A DNA stretch of 19,924 nt from an uncultured Collinsella sp. (GTDB taxonomy: Bacteria > Actinomycetota > Coriobacteriia > Coriobacteriales > Coriobacteriaceae). Position 1 is the first letter of the stretch, and each line of letters begins with the position of its first letter. Position numbers and translations under genes: made by a program. The stretch is from the NCBI GenBank assembly GCA_902388545.1, contig CABMPS010000012.1, positions 1 through 19,924 of the forward strand. Direction: 5' to 3'. Below are positions 1 to 9,002 of this stretch, piece after piece. The notes beneath the pieces were generated by a model. That model worked only from the letters and a program-made list of their open reading frames with translations. It was not told the origin of the DNA and did not search any database.

Positions 1-380
1 TCGCGGTCTTTATGTTCGCCGGCTTCGTCAAGAACATCCCGCTCGAGATTGAGGAAGCGGCCATGATCGACGGCTGCAACCCGGTCCAGGTGTTCTTTAA
101 GATCGTCCTTCCCATTATGAAGCCCACCTATCTTTCGGTCGGCATCCTTGAGACCATGTGGGTCTGGAACGACTATCTGCTGCCCTACCTTACGCTCGAC
201 TCCACCAAGTACAAGACCATTCCTATCTTGATCCAGTACTTCCGTGGCGGCTATGGCCACGTCGAGCTCGGCCCCATGATGGCCTGCATCATGATGGTCG
301 TTGTCCCCATCGTCATCATGTACATCTTCTGCCAGAAGTACATCATCGACGGTGTGGTGGCAGGTGCCGTCAAGGGCTGA
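1..380 (+). CDS. Sugar ABC transporter permease, MalG/MsmG type (C-terminal part, 5' truncated)
   Basis: This is the carboxy-terminal part of an inner-membrane permease of a carbohydrate ABC importer. The reading frame is already open at the window edge (first whole codon at base 3), so the apparent Met at 12 is internal. The cytoplasmic EAA loop that docks on the ATPase is visible as EEAAMIDGCNPVQVFFKIVL, followed by 'LPIMKP'. A hydrophobic segment (ETMWVWNDYLLPYL) and a last membrane helix (MMACIMMVVVPIVIMYIF) follow, and the end 'GVVAGAVKG' is typical of MalG-class permeases. The next gene, 68 bp downstream on the same strand, encodes an MsmK-type ATPase, so the two probably act together. 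The remaining transporter genes lie to the left of the window. The substrate cannot be read from this fragment; an oligosaccharide such as maltodextrin fits the nearby malQ and glgP genes. Confidence 0.9.
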   Translation, partial: AVFMFAGFVKNIPLEIEEAAMIDGCNPVQVFFKIVLPIMKPTYLSVGILETMWVWNDYLLPYLTLDSTKYKTIPILIQYFRGGYGHVELGPMMACIMMVVVPIVIMYIFCQKYIIDGVVAGAVKG

Positions 381-405
381 TGCCGTAACTGTTTTGCAAG
401 TTTCT

Positions 406-430
406 GCGGCGCCCCACAGCGTGGCGCCGC
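406..430. other. GC-rich hairpin between permease and ATPase genes
   Basis: GCGGCGCC at 406-413 pairs perfectly with GGCGCCGC at 423-430 across a 9-nt loop. No T-run follows on either strand, so it does not look like a full intrinsic terminator. It could tune or stabilise the downstream part of a shared mRNA. Confidence 0.5.
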
Positions 431-448
431 GTATCGAAAGGTAGAGAC

Positions 449-1648
449 ATGGCCGAGATCGTTCTCAAACATGTTCAGAAGGTGTATCCCAACAACGAGT
501 CCAAAAAGAAGGGCTTCTTTGGCAAAAAGAAGAAGACCGAGGAGAAGAAGCACAACCTCAAGGTTACCGAGGACGGTGTGCTCGCTGTAGAGGACTTCAA
601 CCTCACCGTTCACGACCAGGAGTTCATCGTCCTCGTTGGCCCCTCTGGCTGCGGTAAGTCCACGACGATGCGCATGGTCGCCGGCCTGGAGGACATCACT
701 TCGGGCGACGTGCTCATCGACGGCAAGCGCGTCAACGACGTGGCGCCCAAGGACCGCGACATCGCCATGGTGTTCCAGAGCTACGCTCTGTACCCCAATA
801 TGACGGTGTACGAGAACATGGCGTTTACGCTTGAGCTCAAGAAGGTCCCCAAGGACGAGATCGACCGTAAGGTTCGCTCCGCTGCTGAGATCCTGGGTAT
901 TACCGAGTACCTCGACCGTAAGCCCAAGGCGCTCTCTGGCGGCCAGCGCCAGCGCGTCGCCATCGGCCGCGCCATCGTGCGTGACCCCAAGGTCTTCCTG
1001 ATGGACGAGCCGCTGTCCAACCTGGATGCCAAGCTTCGTAACCAGATGCGCGCCGAGCTCATTAAGCTGCGTCACGAGATCAAGGGCACCTTCATCTACG
1101 TTACCCACGACCAGACCGAGGCTATGACCCTCGGCGACCGCATCGTGGTCATGAAGGACGGCGTCGTCCAGCAGATCGCCACGCCGCAGGAGGTCTTCAA
1201 CCATCCCGCGAACATCTTCGTCGCCGGCTTCATCGGCGTGCCGCAGATGAACTTCTTCGATGCCCAGCTGGTGCGCTCGGGCAACGGCTTTACTGTCAAG
1301 ACCGAGGATATGAACGTGGCGCTCGCCCCGGAGACTTGCGCTCAGCTTGCCCTCAACTGGGACGGCGGCGACGTGAAGGAGATTACGGCCGGCGTGCGCC
1401 CCGAGCAGATCCTGCTTGCCGACAAGGGCGAGGAGGGTGCGCTCCAGGGCACCGTCGAGGTGACCGAGCTCATGGGCTCGACCGAGCATGTCCACGTGAC
1501 CGCTCCCGACGGCCAGTTTGTCCTGATTATCCCCGTCGTCGACCTCGAGGCCAAGGGCGCGCTCAAGGCTGGCGACCCCATCTGGTTCAAGTTCGAGAAG
1601 AACGCGACTCATCTCTTCGATAAGGTGTCTGGCAAGAACCTTATCTAG
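449..1648 (+). CDS. msmK: Carbohydrate ABC importer ATP-binding subunit, MsmK/UgpC/MalK family
   Basis: This is the nucleotide-binding subunit (399 aa) that powers a sugar ABC importer from the cytoplasmic face. All ABC motifs are intact: Walker A GPSGCGKST (64-72), Q-loop Gln110, signature LSGGQRQ (162-168), Walker B VFLMDEP (182-188) and switch His220 in YVTHDQTEA. The C-terminal ~150 residues form the regulatory OB-fold (MOI/TOBE) domain typical of MalK-like proteins ('GVRPEQI'). The start is supported by GAAAGG about 8 nt upstream. A lysine-rich stretch of about 27 residues (16-43) is inserted between strand 1 and the 'VLAVEDFNL' strand, where classical MalK has only a few residues. Such ATPases often serve several sugar importers in one cell, which would suit an ATPase encoded next to a single permease. 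The symbol is by family resemblance. Confidence 0.93.
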   Translation: MAEIVLKHVQKVYPNNESKKKGFFGKKKKTEEKKHNLKVTEDGVLAVEDFNLTVHDQEFIVLVGPSGCGKSTTMRMVAGLEDITSGDVLIDGKRVNDVAPKDRDIAMVFQSYALYPNMTVYENMAFTLELKKVPKDEIDRKVRSAAEILGITEYLDRKPKALSGGQRQRVAIGRAIVRDPKVFLMDEPLSNLDAKLRNQMRAELIKLRHEIKGTFIYVTHDQTEAMTLGDRIVVMKDGVVQQIATPQEVFNHPANIFVAGFIGVPQMNFFDAQLVRSGNGFTVKTEDMNVALAPETCAQLALNWDGGDVKEITAGVRPEQILLADKGEEGALQGTVEVTELMGSTEHVHVTAPDGQFVLIIPVVDLEAKGALKAGDPIWFKFEKNATHLFDKVSGKNLI

Positions 1649-1716
1649 GCCCGGTGCATCCAGGCCCTCCCTTTGGGCGACTGCGGCTTTGCCATCCTTT
1701 TGCCGCGGTCACATAT

Positions 1717-1760
1717 AAGGCTCCCCTCCCGTCCACTGGGCGAGAGGGGAGCCTTTCTTT
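1717..1760 (+). terminator. Rho-independent terminator of the ABC transporter operon
   Basis: AAGGCTCCCCTC (1717-1728) pairs perfectly with GAGGGGAGCCTT (1744-1755) across a 15-nt loop, and TTTCTTT follows. It sits 69 bp after the ATPase stop codon. Confidence 0.9.
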
Positions 1761-1787
1761 GTGTTGGGACTGTCTGACCGGTCGTTT

Positions 1788-1844
1788 GTCTCGATCTGTA
1801 ACGGATAGGGCCGATTTCGGACGTTAGATGTTACAGATCGAGAC
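1788..1844. repeat. Palindromic unit 1 of 3 (15-bp arms, 27-nt centre)
   Basis: The left arm TCTCGATCTGTAAC (1789-1802) is the exact reverse complement of GTTACAGATCGAGA (1830-1843), and one more G-C pair at 1788/1844 extends it. The 27-nt centre contains its own small palindrome, CCGATTTCGG (1811-1820). No T-run follows, and an ordinary terminator already closes the upstream operon, so this is not simply a terminator. Confidence 0.85.
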
Positions 1845-1868
1845 GGTTCCGCTGAGCTAACCATTTCA

Positions 1869-1923
1869 TCTAAATCTGTAACACCAAAGGCGAATTTCAC
1901 CTGCTAGATGTTACAGATTGAGA
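1869..1923. repeat. Palindromic unit 2 of 3
   Basis: TCTAAATCTGTAAC (1869-1882) faces GTTACAGATTGAGA (1910-1923) with one mismatch, across a centre of exactly 27 nt (1883-1909). It begins exactly 80 bp after unit 1. The centre shares the TTT core and TAGAT end with unit 1 and can form a different small inner stem (AGG...CCT). Confidence 0.85.
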
Positions 1924-1949
1924 TAAACCCGAGGGGAGGGGCCGGTATG

Positions 1950-2004
1950 TCTCAATCTGTAACGGCTGGGACCGTTTTGGTTGAGTAATTGCTACGGATC
2001 GAGA
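1950..2004. repeat. Palindromic unit 3 of 3 (degenerate right arm)
   Basis: TCTCAATCTGTAAC (1950-1963) faces GCTACGGATCGAGA (1991-2004), again across exactly 27 nt. It begins 81 bp after unit 2. The right arm has drifted (two or three mismatches or wobbles), while the arm length and spacing are kept. The centre has an ACC...GGT inner stem. Confidence 0.75.
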
Positions 2005-2044
2005 TTGTTTGGCCGAGTCGGATCACAGGGTAACGTGCGGGCAC

Positions 2045-2077
2045 AAAAAACGGAGCCGTGTTGCCACGACTCCGTTT
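2045..2077 (-). terminator. Rho-independent terminator of glgP
   Basis: Read on the minus strand, AAACGGAGTCGTG pairs with CACGGCTCCGTTT (one G-U) around a GCAA loop, followed by a run of six T (2045-2050). It lies about 28 bp after the glgP stop codon. Confidence 0.92.
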
Positions 2078-2104
2078 CTCAAGAGGATGGGTAAGGGGAA
2101 TGAG

Positions 2105-4372
<2,268 letters not shown>

Positions 4373-4418
4373 GTTTTCTCCTGTGATGGGTTGTTTCATG
4401 TCTGCAATTCATAAGAAG

Positions 4419-4452
4419 CCCGCGCGAGGGGATTGGGGTGGCCTCGCGCGGG
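4419..4452 (-). other. Strong GC hairpin between malQ and glgP (possible partial terminator)
   Basis: CCCGCGCGAGG (4419-4429) is perfectly complementary to CCTCGCGCGGG (4442-4452) across a 12-nt loop. On the minus strand it is followed only by CTTCTTA, a poor T-tract. It could lower read-through from malQ into glgP or protect mRNA ends. Confidence 0.6.
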
Positions 4453-4501
4453 AAAAAGCAAGCGCGTCCGCACGGTGGGGAGGGGTCGGGCGCGGTAGCT
4501 C

Positions 4502-6007
4502 CTATTGAGGAAGCTCGATTTCGGCTTCCGACGGGATGCGGAAGTAGGTCTCGGTCCAGTCGGTGAGTTTGTGCTCGAGCTCGCGGGTGATGGCGCCGTC
4601 GAGCATGCGCCAGGTCCAGTTGCCGCCCAACGTGGCAGGGGTGTTGATGCGCGCCTCGTTGCCCAAGTTGAGCAGGTCCTGCATGGTGTAGATGCACGTG
4701 TCGCTCACGCTGGCGGCGATGGTGCGATTGAGTGCATCTGCCATGGGTTCGCCGGCCTGCTGATGGGTGTACAGGGCTGCCTGCTCGCGCTGACGCGGGG
4801 TGGCCGTTCCCTCAAACCAACCGCGCGCCGTCTCGTTATCGTGGGTGCCCACATAGGCGACGGTGTTGGCGATGTAGTTGTGCGGCAGGTAGTACGAGTT
4901 GGTGCCCTCAAAGGCAAACTGCAGGATCTTCATGCCGGGGAAGCCCGAGTTGTCGCGCATGTCGATGACGCCGGGGGTGAGGAAGCCCAGGTCCTCGGCG
5001 ATGATGGGCAGCGTGCCGAGCTTTTCCTCGAGCGTCTTGAAGAACTTGAGGCCGGGACCCTGCGTCCACGAACCGTAGGACGAATCGGGCGAGGAGAACG
5101 GCACCTCCCAATAGGCCTCGAAGCCGCGGAAGTGATCCAGGCGGATGACGTCGTACATGTCGAGGGCGGCGCGAATGCGGCCCTCCCACCAGGAGAAGCC
5201 GTCGGACTCCATGGCGTCCCAGTCGTAGATGGGGTTGCCCCAGTACTGGCCGGTGGCCGAGAACTGGTCGGGCGGCGTGCCAGCGACGCTCACGGGATTG
5301 CCGGCGGTGTCGATCTTAAAGAGCTCAGGCGTCGCCCACATCTCGACGGAGTCACGCGAGACATAGATGGGCAGGTCGCCGATGATGAGAATGTCGCGCT
5401 CGTTGGCATAGGCCTTGAGGCGGCTCCACTGGCGATCGAAGAAGTACTGCGTCATCTGGTGGTAGAGCATACGCGCCGGATGGTCGGCGCAGACCTTGGC
5501 GGAAGCCTCGCCGCGGGTGCGGAGCTCCGCGGGCCACTCCCAAAACGCCTTGAGACCGCACTCCTCTTTGACGGTCATGAACTCACAGTAGGGGATGAGC
5601 CAGTCCTCGTTGGCCTGGATAAAGTCATCGAAATCGGCCGGCTTGTCGGCAGCAAAGCGCTCGGCGGCGCGGTCGAGAATCTGACGGCGGCCACCAAAGA
5701 TGGCACCGTAGTCGACATTGCTGGGGTCGGATCCCAGATACACGCCATCGATATCGCGCTGCTCCAGATACCCTGCCTCGATAAGCTCGGCAAAGTCGAT
5801 AAAGTTGGGGTTGCCTGCGCGGGCCGAGAACGACTGATAGGGCGAATCGCCATAGCTGGTCGTCGTAAGGGGCAGAATCTGCCAGTAATGTTGTTTGCAC
5901 GAGGCGAGAAAATCGACGAAGTCGTAGGCATTCCAGCCAAAGCCGCCGATTCCGTATGGTCCGGGCAGAGATGAGACGGGCATGAGGACGCCGCTTGCAC
6001 GCTCCAT
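4502..6007 (-). CDS. malQ: 4-alpha-glucanotransferase (amylomaltase)
   Basis: This is a GH77 disproportionating enzyme (501 aa) that transfers maltosyl and longer units between alpha-1,4-glucans in the cytoplasm. The start MERASGVLMPVSSLPGPYGI is typical of the family. The three catalytic carboxylates are present: nucleophile Asp291 in VIRLDHFRG, acid/base Glu338 in IIAEDLG, and Asp390 in YVGTHDNE. The length fits the short bacterial form without an extra N-terminal domain. I chose the ATG at 6005-6007 because GGTGAG lies 7 nt upstream and the N-terminus aligns with the family. An in-frame TTG at 6022 would add five residues but has no room for a ribosome site. It is transcribed towards glgP and separated from galE by a terminator, so it has its own promoter (6093-6122). 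Confidence 0.96.
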   Translation of the reverse strand: MERASGVLMPVSSLPGPYGIGGFGWNAYDFVDFLASCKQHYWQILPLTTTSYGDSPYQSFSARAGNPNFIDFAELIEAGYLEQRDIDGVYLGSDPSNVDYGAIFGGRRQILDRAAERFAADKPADFDDFIQANEDWLIPYCEFMTVKEECGLKAFWEWPAELRTRGEASAKVCADHPARMLYHQMTQYFFDRQWSRLKAYANERDILIIGDLPIYVSRDSVEMWATPELFKIDTAGNPVSVAGTPPDQFSATGQYWGNPIYDWDAMESDGFSWWEGRIRAALDMYDVIRLDHFRGFEAYWEVPFSSPDSSYGSWTQGPGLKFFKTLEEKLGTLPIIAEDLGFLTPGVIDMRDNSGFPGMKILQFAFEGTNSYYLPHNYIANTVAYVGTHDNETARGWFEGTATPRQREQAALYTHQQAGEPMADALNRTIAASVSDTCIYTMQDLLNLGNEARINTPATLGGNWTWRMLDGAITRELEHKLTDWTETYFRIPSEAEIELPQ

Positions 6008-6092
6008 GAATGCGCTCACCAACCTTCTTGTTGTGGGGTCGGCCTGCCGATGGGTGTGCAGTCCGCCTCCGATGTTCTGATTCGATACGCCT

Positions 6093-6122
6093 ATTGTAAA
6101 ACATGTTGTTTAAACATGTACA
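6093..6122 (-). promoter_or_regulatory. Putative malQ promoter with palindromic operator
   Basis: On the minus strand, TGTACA (6117-6122) is separated by 18 bp from TACAAT (6093-6098), a reasonable -35/-10 pair about 85 bp before the malQ start. The spacer holds the perfect 10-bp palindrome TGTTTAAACA (6107-6116), and two copies of ACATGT (6101-6106, 6114-6119) lie around it. A repressor bound here would block RNA polymerase. The regulator is unknown. Confidence 0.45.
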
Positions 6123-6171
6123 GGCAAGATAAAAAAGTTGGTCGATTTTCGGCGAATGGTTACATGCCATG

Positions 6172-6205
6172 AAAAAGCCCCGACCTCACAACGTGAGATC
6201 GGGGC
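6172..6205 (-). terminator. Rho-independent terminator of galE
   Basis: GCCCCGACCTCAC (6177-6189) pairs with GTGAGATCGGGGC (6193-6205) with one mismatch and a 3-nt loop. On the minus strand a run of five T follows (6172-6176). It is about 22 bp past the galE stop. Confidence 0.92.
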
Positions 6206-6227
6206 AAGAGCGGTATGTAGGTTTTTG

Positions 6228-7289
6228 CTACTCGGCGTCGGCGAAGCCGTTGGGGTTGTGGCTCTGCCAATTCCAGCTGTCACGGCACATATCCGCGATG
6301 TCGTACTGGGCCTTCCAACCCATCATGCGCTCGGCCTTGGAGGCGTCGCACCAGTTGGCGGCGATGTCGCCGGCGCGGCGCTCGCGAATCACATAGGGCA
6401 GCTCCTTGCCGCAGGCCTTGGAGAAGGCAGCGACGACCTCGAGTACCGAGGTACCGGTACCGGTGCCCAGGTTAAAGATCTCGACGCCGGTCTTGCCGTT
6501 CATCCAGTTGAGGGCGGCCACGTGACCAGATGCCAGGTCGCACACGTGGATGTAGTCGCGAACACCGGTGCCGTCGGGGGTGGGGTAATCGTTGCCAAAG
6601 ACCTGAACGGCCTCGAGCTTACCGACGGCGACCTGGGCGACGTAAGGCACCAGGTTGTTGGGAATACCCTTGGGATCTTCGCCGATCAAGCCCGACGGAT
6701 GGGCGCCGATGGGATTGAAGTAACGGAGCAGCACGACGTCCCACTCGGGGTCGGCGGTGTGGACGTCCATGAGGATCTGCTCAATCATCCACTTGGTCCA
6801 ACCATAGGGGTTGGTCGCGGGCTTCTTGGGGTCCTCTTCGGTGACGGGCGGATTATCCGGATCGCCGTAGACGGTCGAGGAGCTCGAGAAGATGATGGAC
6901 TTGCAGCCGTGGTTGCGCATGACATCGATGAGCACCAGGGTGTTCTCGATGTTGTTGTGATAGTACTCGACGGGCTTGCTCACCGACTCGCCAACGGCCT
7001 TAAAGCCGGCGAAGTGGATGACGCGGTCGATTTGGTGGGTATCGAAGATCTTGTTCATCGCGTCGCGGTCGAGCACGTTGGCCTCGTAGAAGGTGAGGTT
7101 CTTGGCGGCCTCATCGCCCACGATGGTCTTGACGCGGTCGATGGCAACAGCGCTGGAGTTGGAGAGGTCATCGACGACGACGACCTGGTAGCCGCCCTCG
7201 AGCAGCTGAACGACGGTGTGCGAGCCGATAAAGCCGGCGCCGCCGGTAACGAGGACGCAGGTGTCTTTGGGGTCGAGTGCTTTGGACAT
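6228..7289 (-). CDS. galE: UDP-glucose 4-epimerase
   Basis: This enzyme (353 aa) interconverts UDP-galactose and UDP-glucose in the Leloir pathway and for cell-surface glycans. It is an extended short-chain dehydrogenase: the NAD-binding motif GGAGFIGS is at residues 16-23, SSSSTVYG ends in the catalytic Ser region (about 136-138), and Tyr162 and Lys166 lie in YGWTK. 'LRYFNPIGAHPSG' and 'GTGVRDYIHV' are typical of GalE. The start at 7287-7289 (MSKALDPKD) has AGGAG 7 nt upstream; an upstream in-frame start that would add 21 residues lacks such a site. The gene stands alone, with its own terminator and a divergent neighbour encoding a cell-wall hydrolase. No other gal genes are in view. Confidence 0.96.
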   Translation of the reverse strand: MSKALDPKDTCVLVTGGAGFIGSHTVVQLLEGGYQVVVVDDLSNSSAVAIDRVKTIVGDEAAKNLTFYEANVLDRDAMNKIFDTHQIDRVIHFAGFKAVGESVSKPVEYYHNNIENTLVLIDVMRNHGCKSIIFSSSSTVYGDPDNPPVTEEDPKKPATNPYGWTKWMIEQILMDVHTADPEWDVVLLRYFNPIGAHPSGLIGEDPKGIPNNLVPYVAQVAVGKLEAVQVFGNDYPTPDGTGVRDYIHVCDLASGHVAALNWMNGKTGVEIFNLGTGTGTSVLEVVAAFSKACGKELPYVIRERRAGDIAANWCDASKAERMMGWKAQYDIADMCRDSWNWQSHNPNGFADAE

Positions 7290-7326
7290 GTAGTCTCCTA
7301 TCGAATCAGGAACACTTCTTGAGGGG

Positions 7327-7354
7327 AGTATAGCGCAGCTGGGGGCGCCCAAAA
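7327..7354 (-). promoter_or_regulatory. Putative galE promoter
   Basis: On the minus strand TATACT (7327-7332) is a near-consensus -10 box, preceded after 16 bp by TTTTGG (7349-7354), a weak -35. It lies about 40 bp upstream of the galE start. Confidence 0.45.
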
Positions 7355-7485
7355 CACGCGGGGCAGGAAAACCAGAGGATTGATGTTAACGTACTCATAG
7401 GGTGTTATTTGCATAATCCTTACCTTTGGTGTGGGACGTATTTGCGATCCGCTGACCATGCTTTTCCAGCCGTTCGTGGAAATAG

Positions 7486-7513
7486 TTGGGACAGGCGCGA
7501 TGTGCGTTAATAT
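7486..7513 (+). promoter_or_regulatory. Putative promoter of the cell-wall hydrolase gene
   Basis: TTGGGA (7486-7491) is followed after 16 bp by TAATAT (7508-7513), 45 bp before the start codon at 7558. Just upstream, TTTCCA (7463-7468) and TGGAAA (7477-7482) form an inverted repeat that could be a regulator site. The assignment is tentative. Confidence 0.35.
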
Positions 7514-7557
7514 GTTTGAGTTGAGCGACATATAAATAAGCATGTAACGGAGTACAT

Positions 7558-8763
7558 ATGTCACCAAACAACGATTCCATCTTTACGCAGGAGTTTTCGC
7601 GCCGCACTGCCCTTAAGGCTCTTTTCGGCGCTGCTTCCGCGGCTGTTCTTTTTGGCCTGCCCGCCCGCGCCCATGCGGCTGAGGCCAGCCAAGAAACCAC
7701 CGACAAACTGAATGCCGCCCAGGCCCAGCTCGACGAGGTTCAGGCTCAGCTCGACAGCATCGCCAATGAGTACGCGACGCTCGCCAACAAGAATGCCCAG
7801 ACCCTCAGCGATATCGAGGGCGTTCAGGGCCAGATTGACGAGACGCAGGCTCAGATCGACACCAAGAAGTCGGAGCTCAAGAAGAAGCGTAACGACCTTT
7901 CCGATCGCGTGGCGGCAAGCTACAAGTCGGGCGGTACCAATATCCTGTCGCTGCTACTGGCTTCGGGCTCGTTTGAGGAGCTCGTCGCCAACGCGCATTA
8001 CGTCGAGAAGATCAACAAGAGCGACCGCGACGCCATCGAGGACATTCAGACCATCCAAAAGGAGCTCGACACGCAAAAGTCCGAGCTCGAGTCGCAGAAG
8101 GCCGACCTGGAGAAGCTCAAGGACCAACAGACGGCCCAGATGCAGGACATGCAGGCCAAACAGCAAGAGGTTCAGACCGTGCTGAATGGCCTCTCCGACG
8201 ATGTCAAGGAACTCATGGCCCAGCGTGATTCCGAGATTCTCGCTGCCGCCCAGGCAGAGGAGGCTGCCAGGAAGGCTGCCGCTGCCGCGGCTGCCGCAAA
8301 CAAGAACAATTCCTACTCGGGTGGTTCAAGCTCGGGTGGCGGATCGTATGCGCCCGGAACTCCGCAACAGAATGCCGGCTCGGGCAAGCAACAGGCTGTC
8401 GTCAACGCATGCTACTCCACCCCTTCGCCTGGCCTGAACTGGTGCGCCGCTTGGGTTACCAATGTGTTCCGCAACGCCGGCGTGGGCTACTTTGGCGGCA
8501 ACGCGTGCGACATGTTTAACGCCTGGTGCTACAGCTCCGATCGTTCGGCGCTGCAGGTGGGCATGATCGTGGCCGACTCGTCGCACAGTGGTACCGGTAC
8601 GCCGGGTCTGCTGTACGGACACGTGGGCATCTATGTTGGCGGCGGCATCGTTATGAGCAACGAGGGCTCCATTACGTCTAAGTCGCTTGATGCGTTTATT
8701 CGGTTCTACGGCACTGGCTCTGGCGTGCGCTGGGGCTGGCTCGGCGGGATTGCGCTGTCGTAA
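7558..8763 (+). CDS. Exported peptidoglycan hydrolase: PcsB/CwlO-like coiled coil with C-terminal CHAP or NlpC/P60-like domain
   Basis: This 401-aa exported protein probably cuts peptidoglycan cross-links during division or growth. The N-terminus has a twin-arginine-like signal (SRRTALK at 14-20), a hydrophobic stretch and an AHA|AEAS cleavage site near residue 40. Residues ~45-230 are a long heptad-rich coiled coil of the PcsB/CwlO type, interrupted by 'ILSLLLASGSFEELVANAHY' (129-148), the hinge-like helix of that family. An Ala-rich and then Gly/Ser-rich linker (~228-278) leads to a papain-like cysteine peptidase domain with Cys296 (NWCAAWV) and His355 (YGHVGIYVGGG); Asn368 may be the third residue. 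CGGAG 5 nt before the ATG supports the start. In PcsB-type enzymes the coiled coil is held by FtsEX and gates activity; that partner is not in view. Whether the domain is CHAP or NlpC/P60 is unresolved. Confidence 0.85.
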   Translation: MSPNNDSIFTQEFSRRTALKALFGAASAAVLFGLPARAHAAEASQETTDKLNAAQAQLDEVQAQLDSIANEYATLANKNAQTLSDIEGVQGQIDETQAQIDTKKSELKKKRNDLSDRVAASYKSGGTNILSLLLASGSFEELVANAHYVEKINKSDRDAIEDIQTIQKELDTQKSELESQKADLEKLKDQQTAQMQDMQAKQQEVQTVLNGLSDDVKELMAQRDSEILAAAQAEEAARKAAAAAAAANKNNSYSGGSSSGGGSYAPGTPQQNAGSGKQQAVVNACYSTPSPGLNWCAAWVTNVFRNAGVGYFGGNACDMFNAWCYSSDRSALQVGMIVADSSHSGTGTPGLLYGHVGIYVGGGIVMSNEGSITSKSLDAFIRFYGTGSGVRWGWLGGIALS

Positions 8764-8952
8764 AGCCGACTGGGCCGCGTGCCCGCCCGCAATATATTTG
8801 ATTGCCTGCTCGGGCAGTCCTGCTCGCTCACAGGGTGCACCAATTGCTCCGCGGCTCATGTGGAGCGTGCAGTCAGTTTTATGCTTCGCAGGTGCCTTCG
8901 GTCGGTTGGACTAAAAGCGCGACATGCGGGGTTGAACATTAGCCATAAAGAC

Positions 8953-8977
8953 AAAAGGCCCCGAAAGGGGCCTTTTT
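8953..8977. terminator. Bidirectional terminator between convergent genes
   Basis: AAAAGGCCCC (8953-8962) and GGGGCCTTTT (8967-8976) form a perfect 10-bp stem with a GAAA loop. T-runs are present in both directions, so it can end both the hydrolase gene (plus) and the GntR pair (minus). The rest of 8764-9002 shows no gene. Confidence 0.9.
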
Positions 8978-9002
8978 GTTAACGATTGCAATTGTGGCTA
9001 AA

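Noticed and set aside
251..1612. Long minus-strand open frame of 453 codons across the ABC ATPase gene
   Set aside because: It is antisense to a clearly conserved gene. High-G+C codon bias leaves such frames open by chance; the protein has no recognisable domain.
1788..2004. CRISPR array
   Set aside because: The three units are inverted-repeat hairpins with similar 27-nt centres, not identical direct repeats with unrelated spacers, and no cas gene is nearby.
8764..9002. RNA gene or small protein downstream of the cell-wall hydrolase
   Set aside because: No tRNA-like cloverleaf or conserved frame with a ribosome site was found; only the bidirectional terminator is supported.
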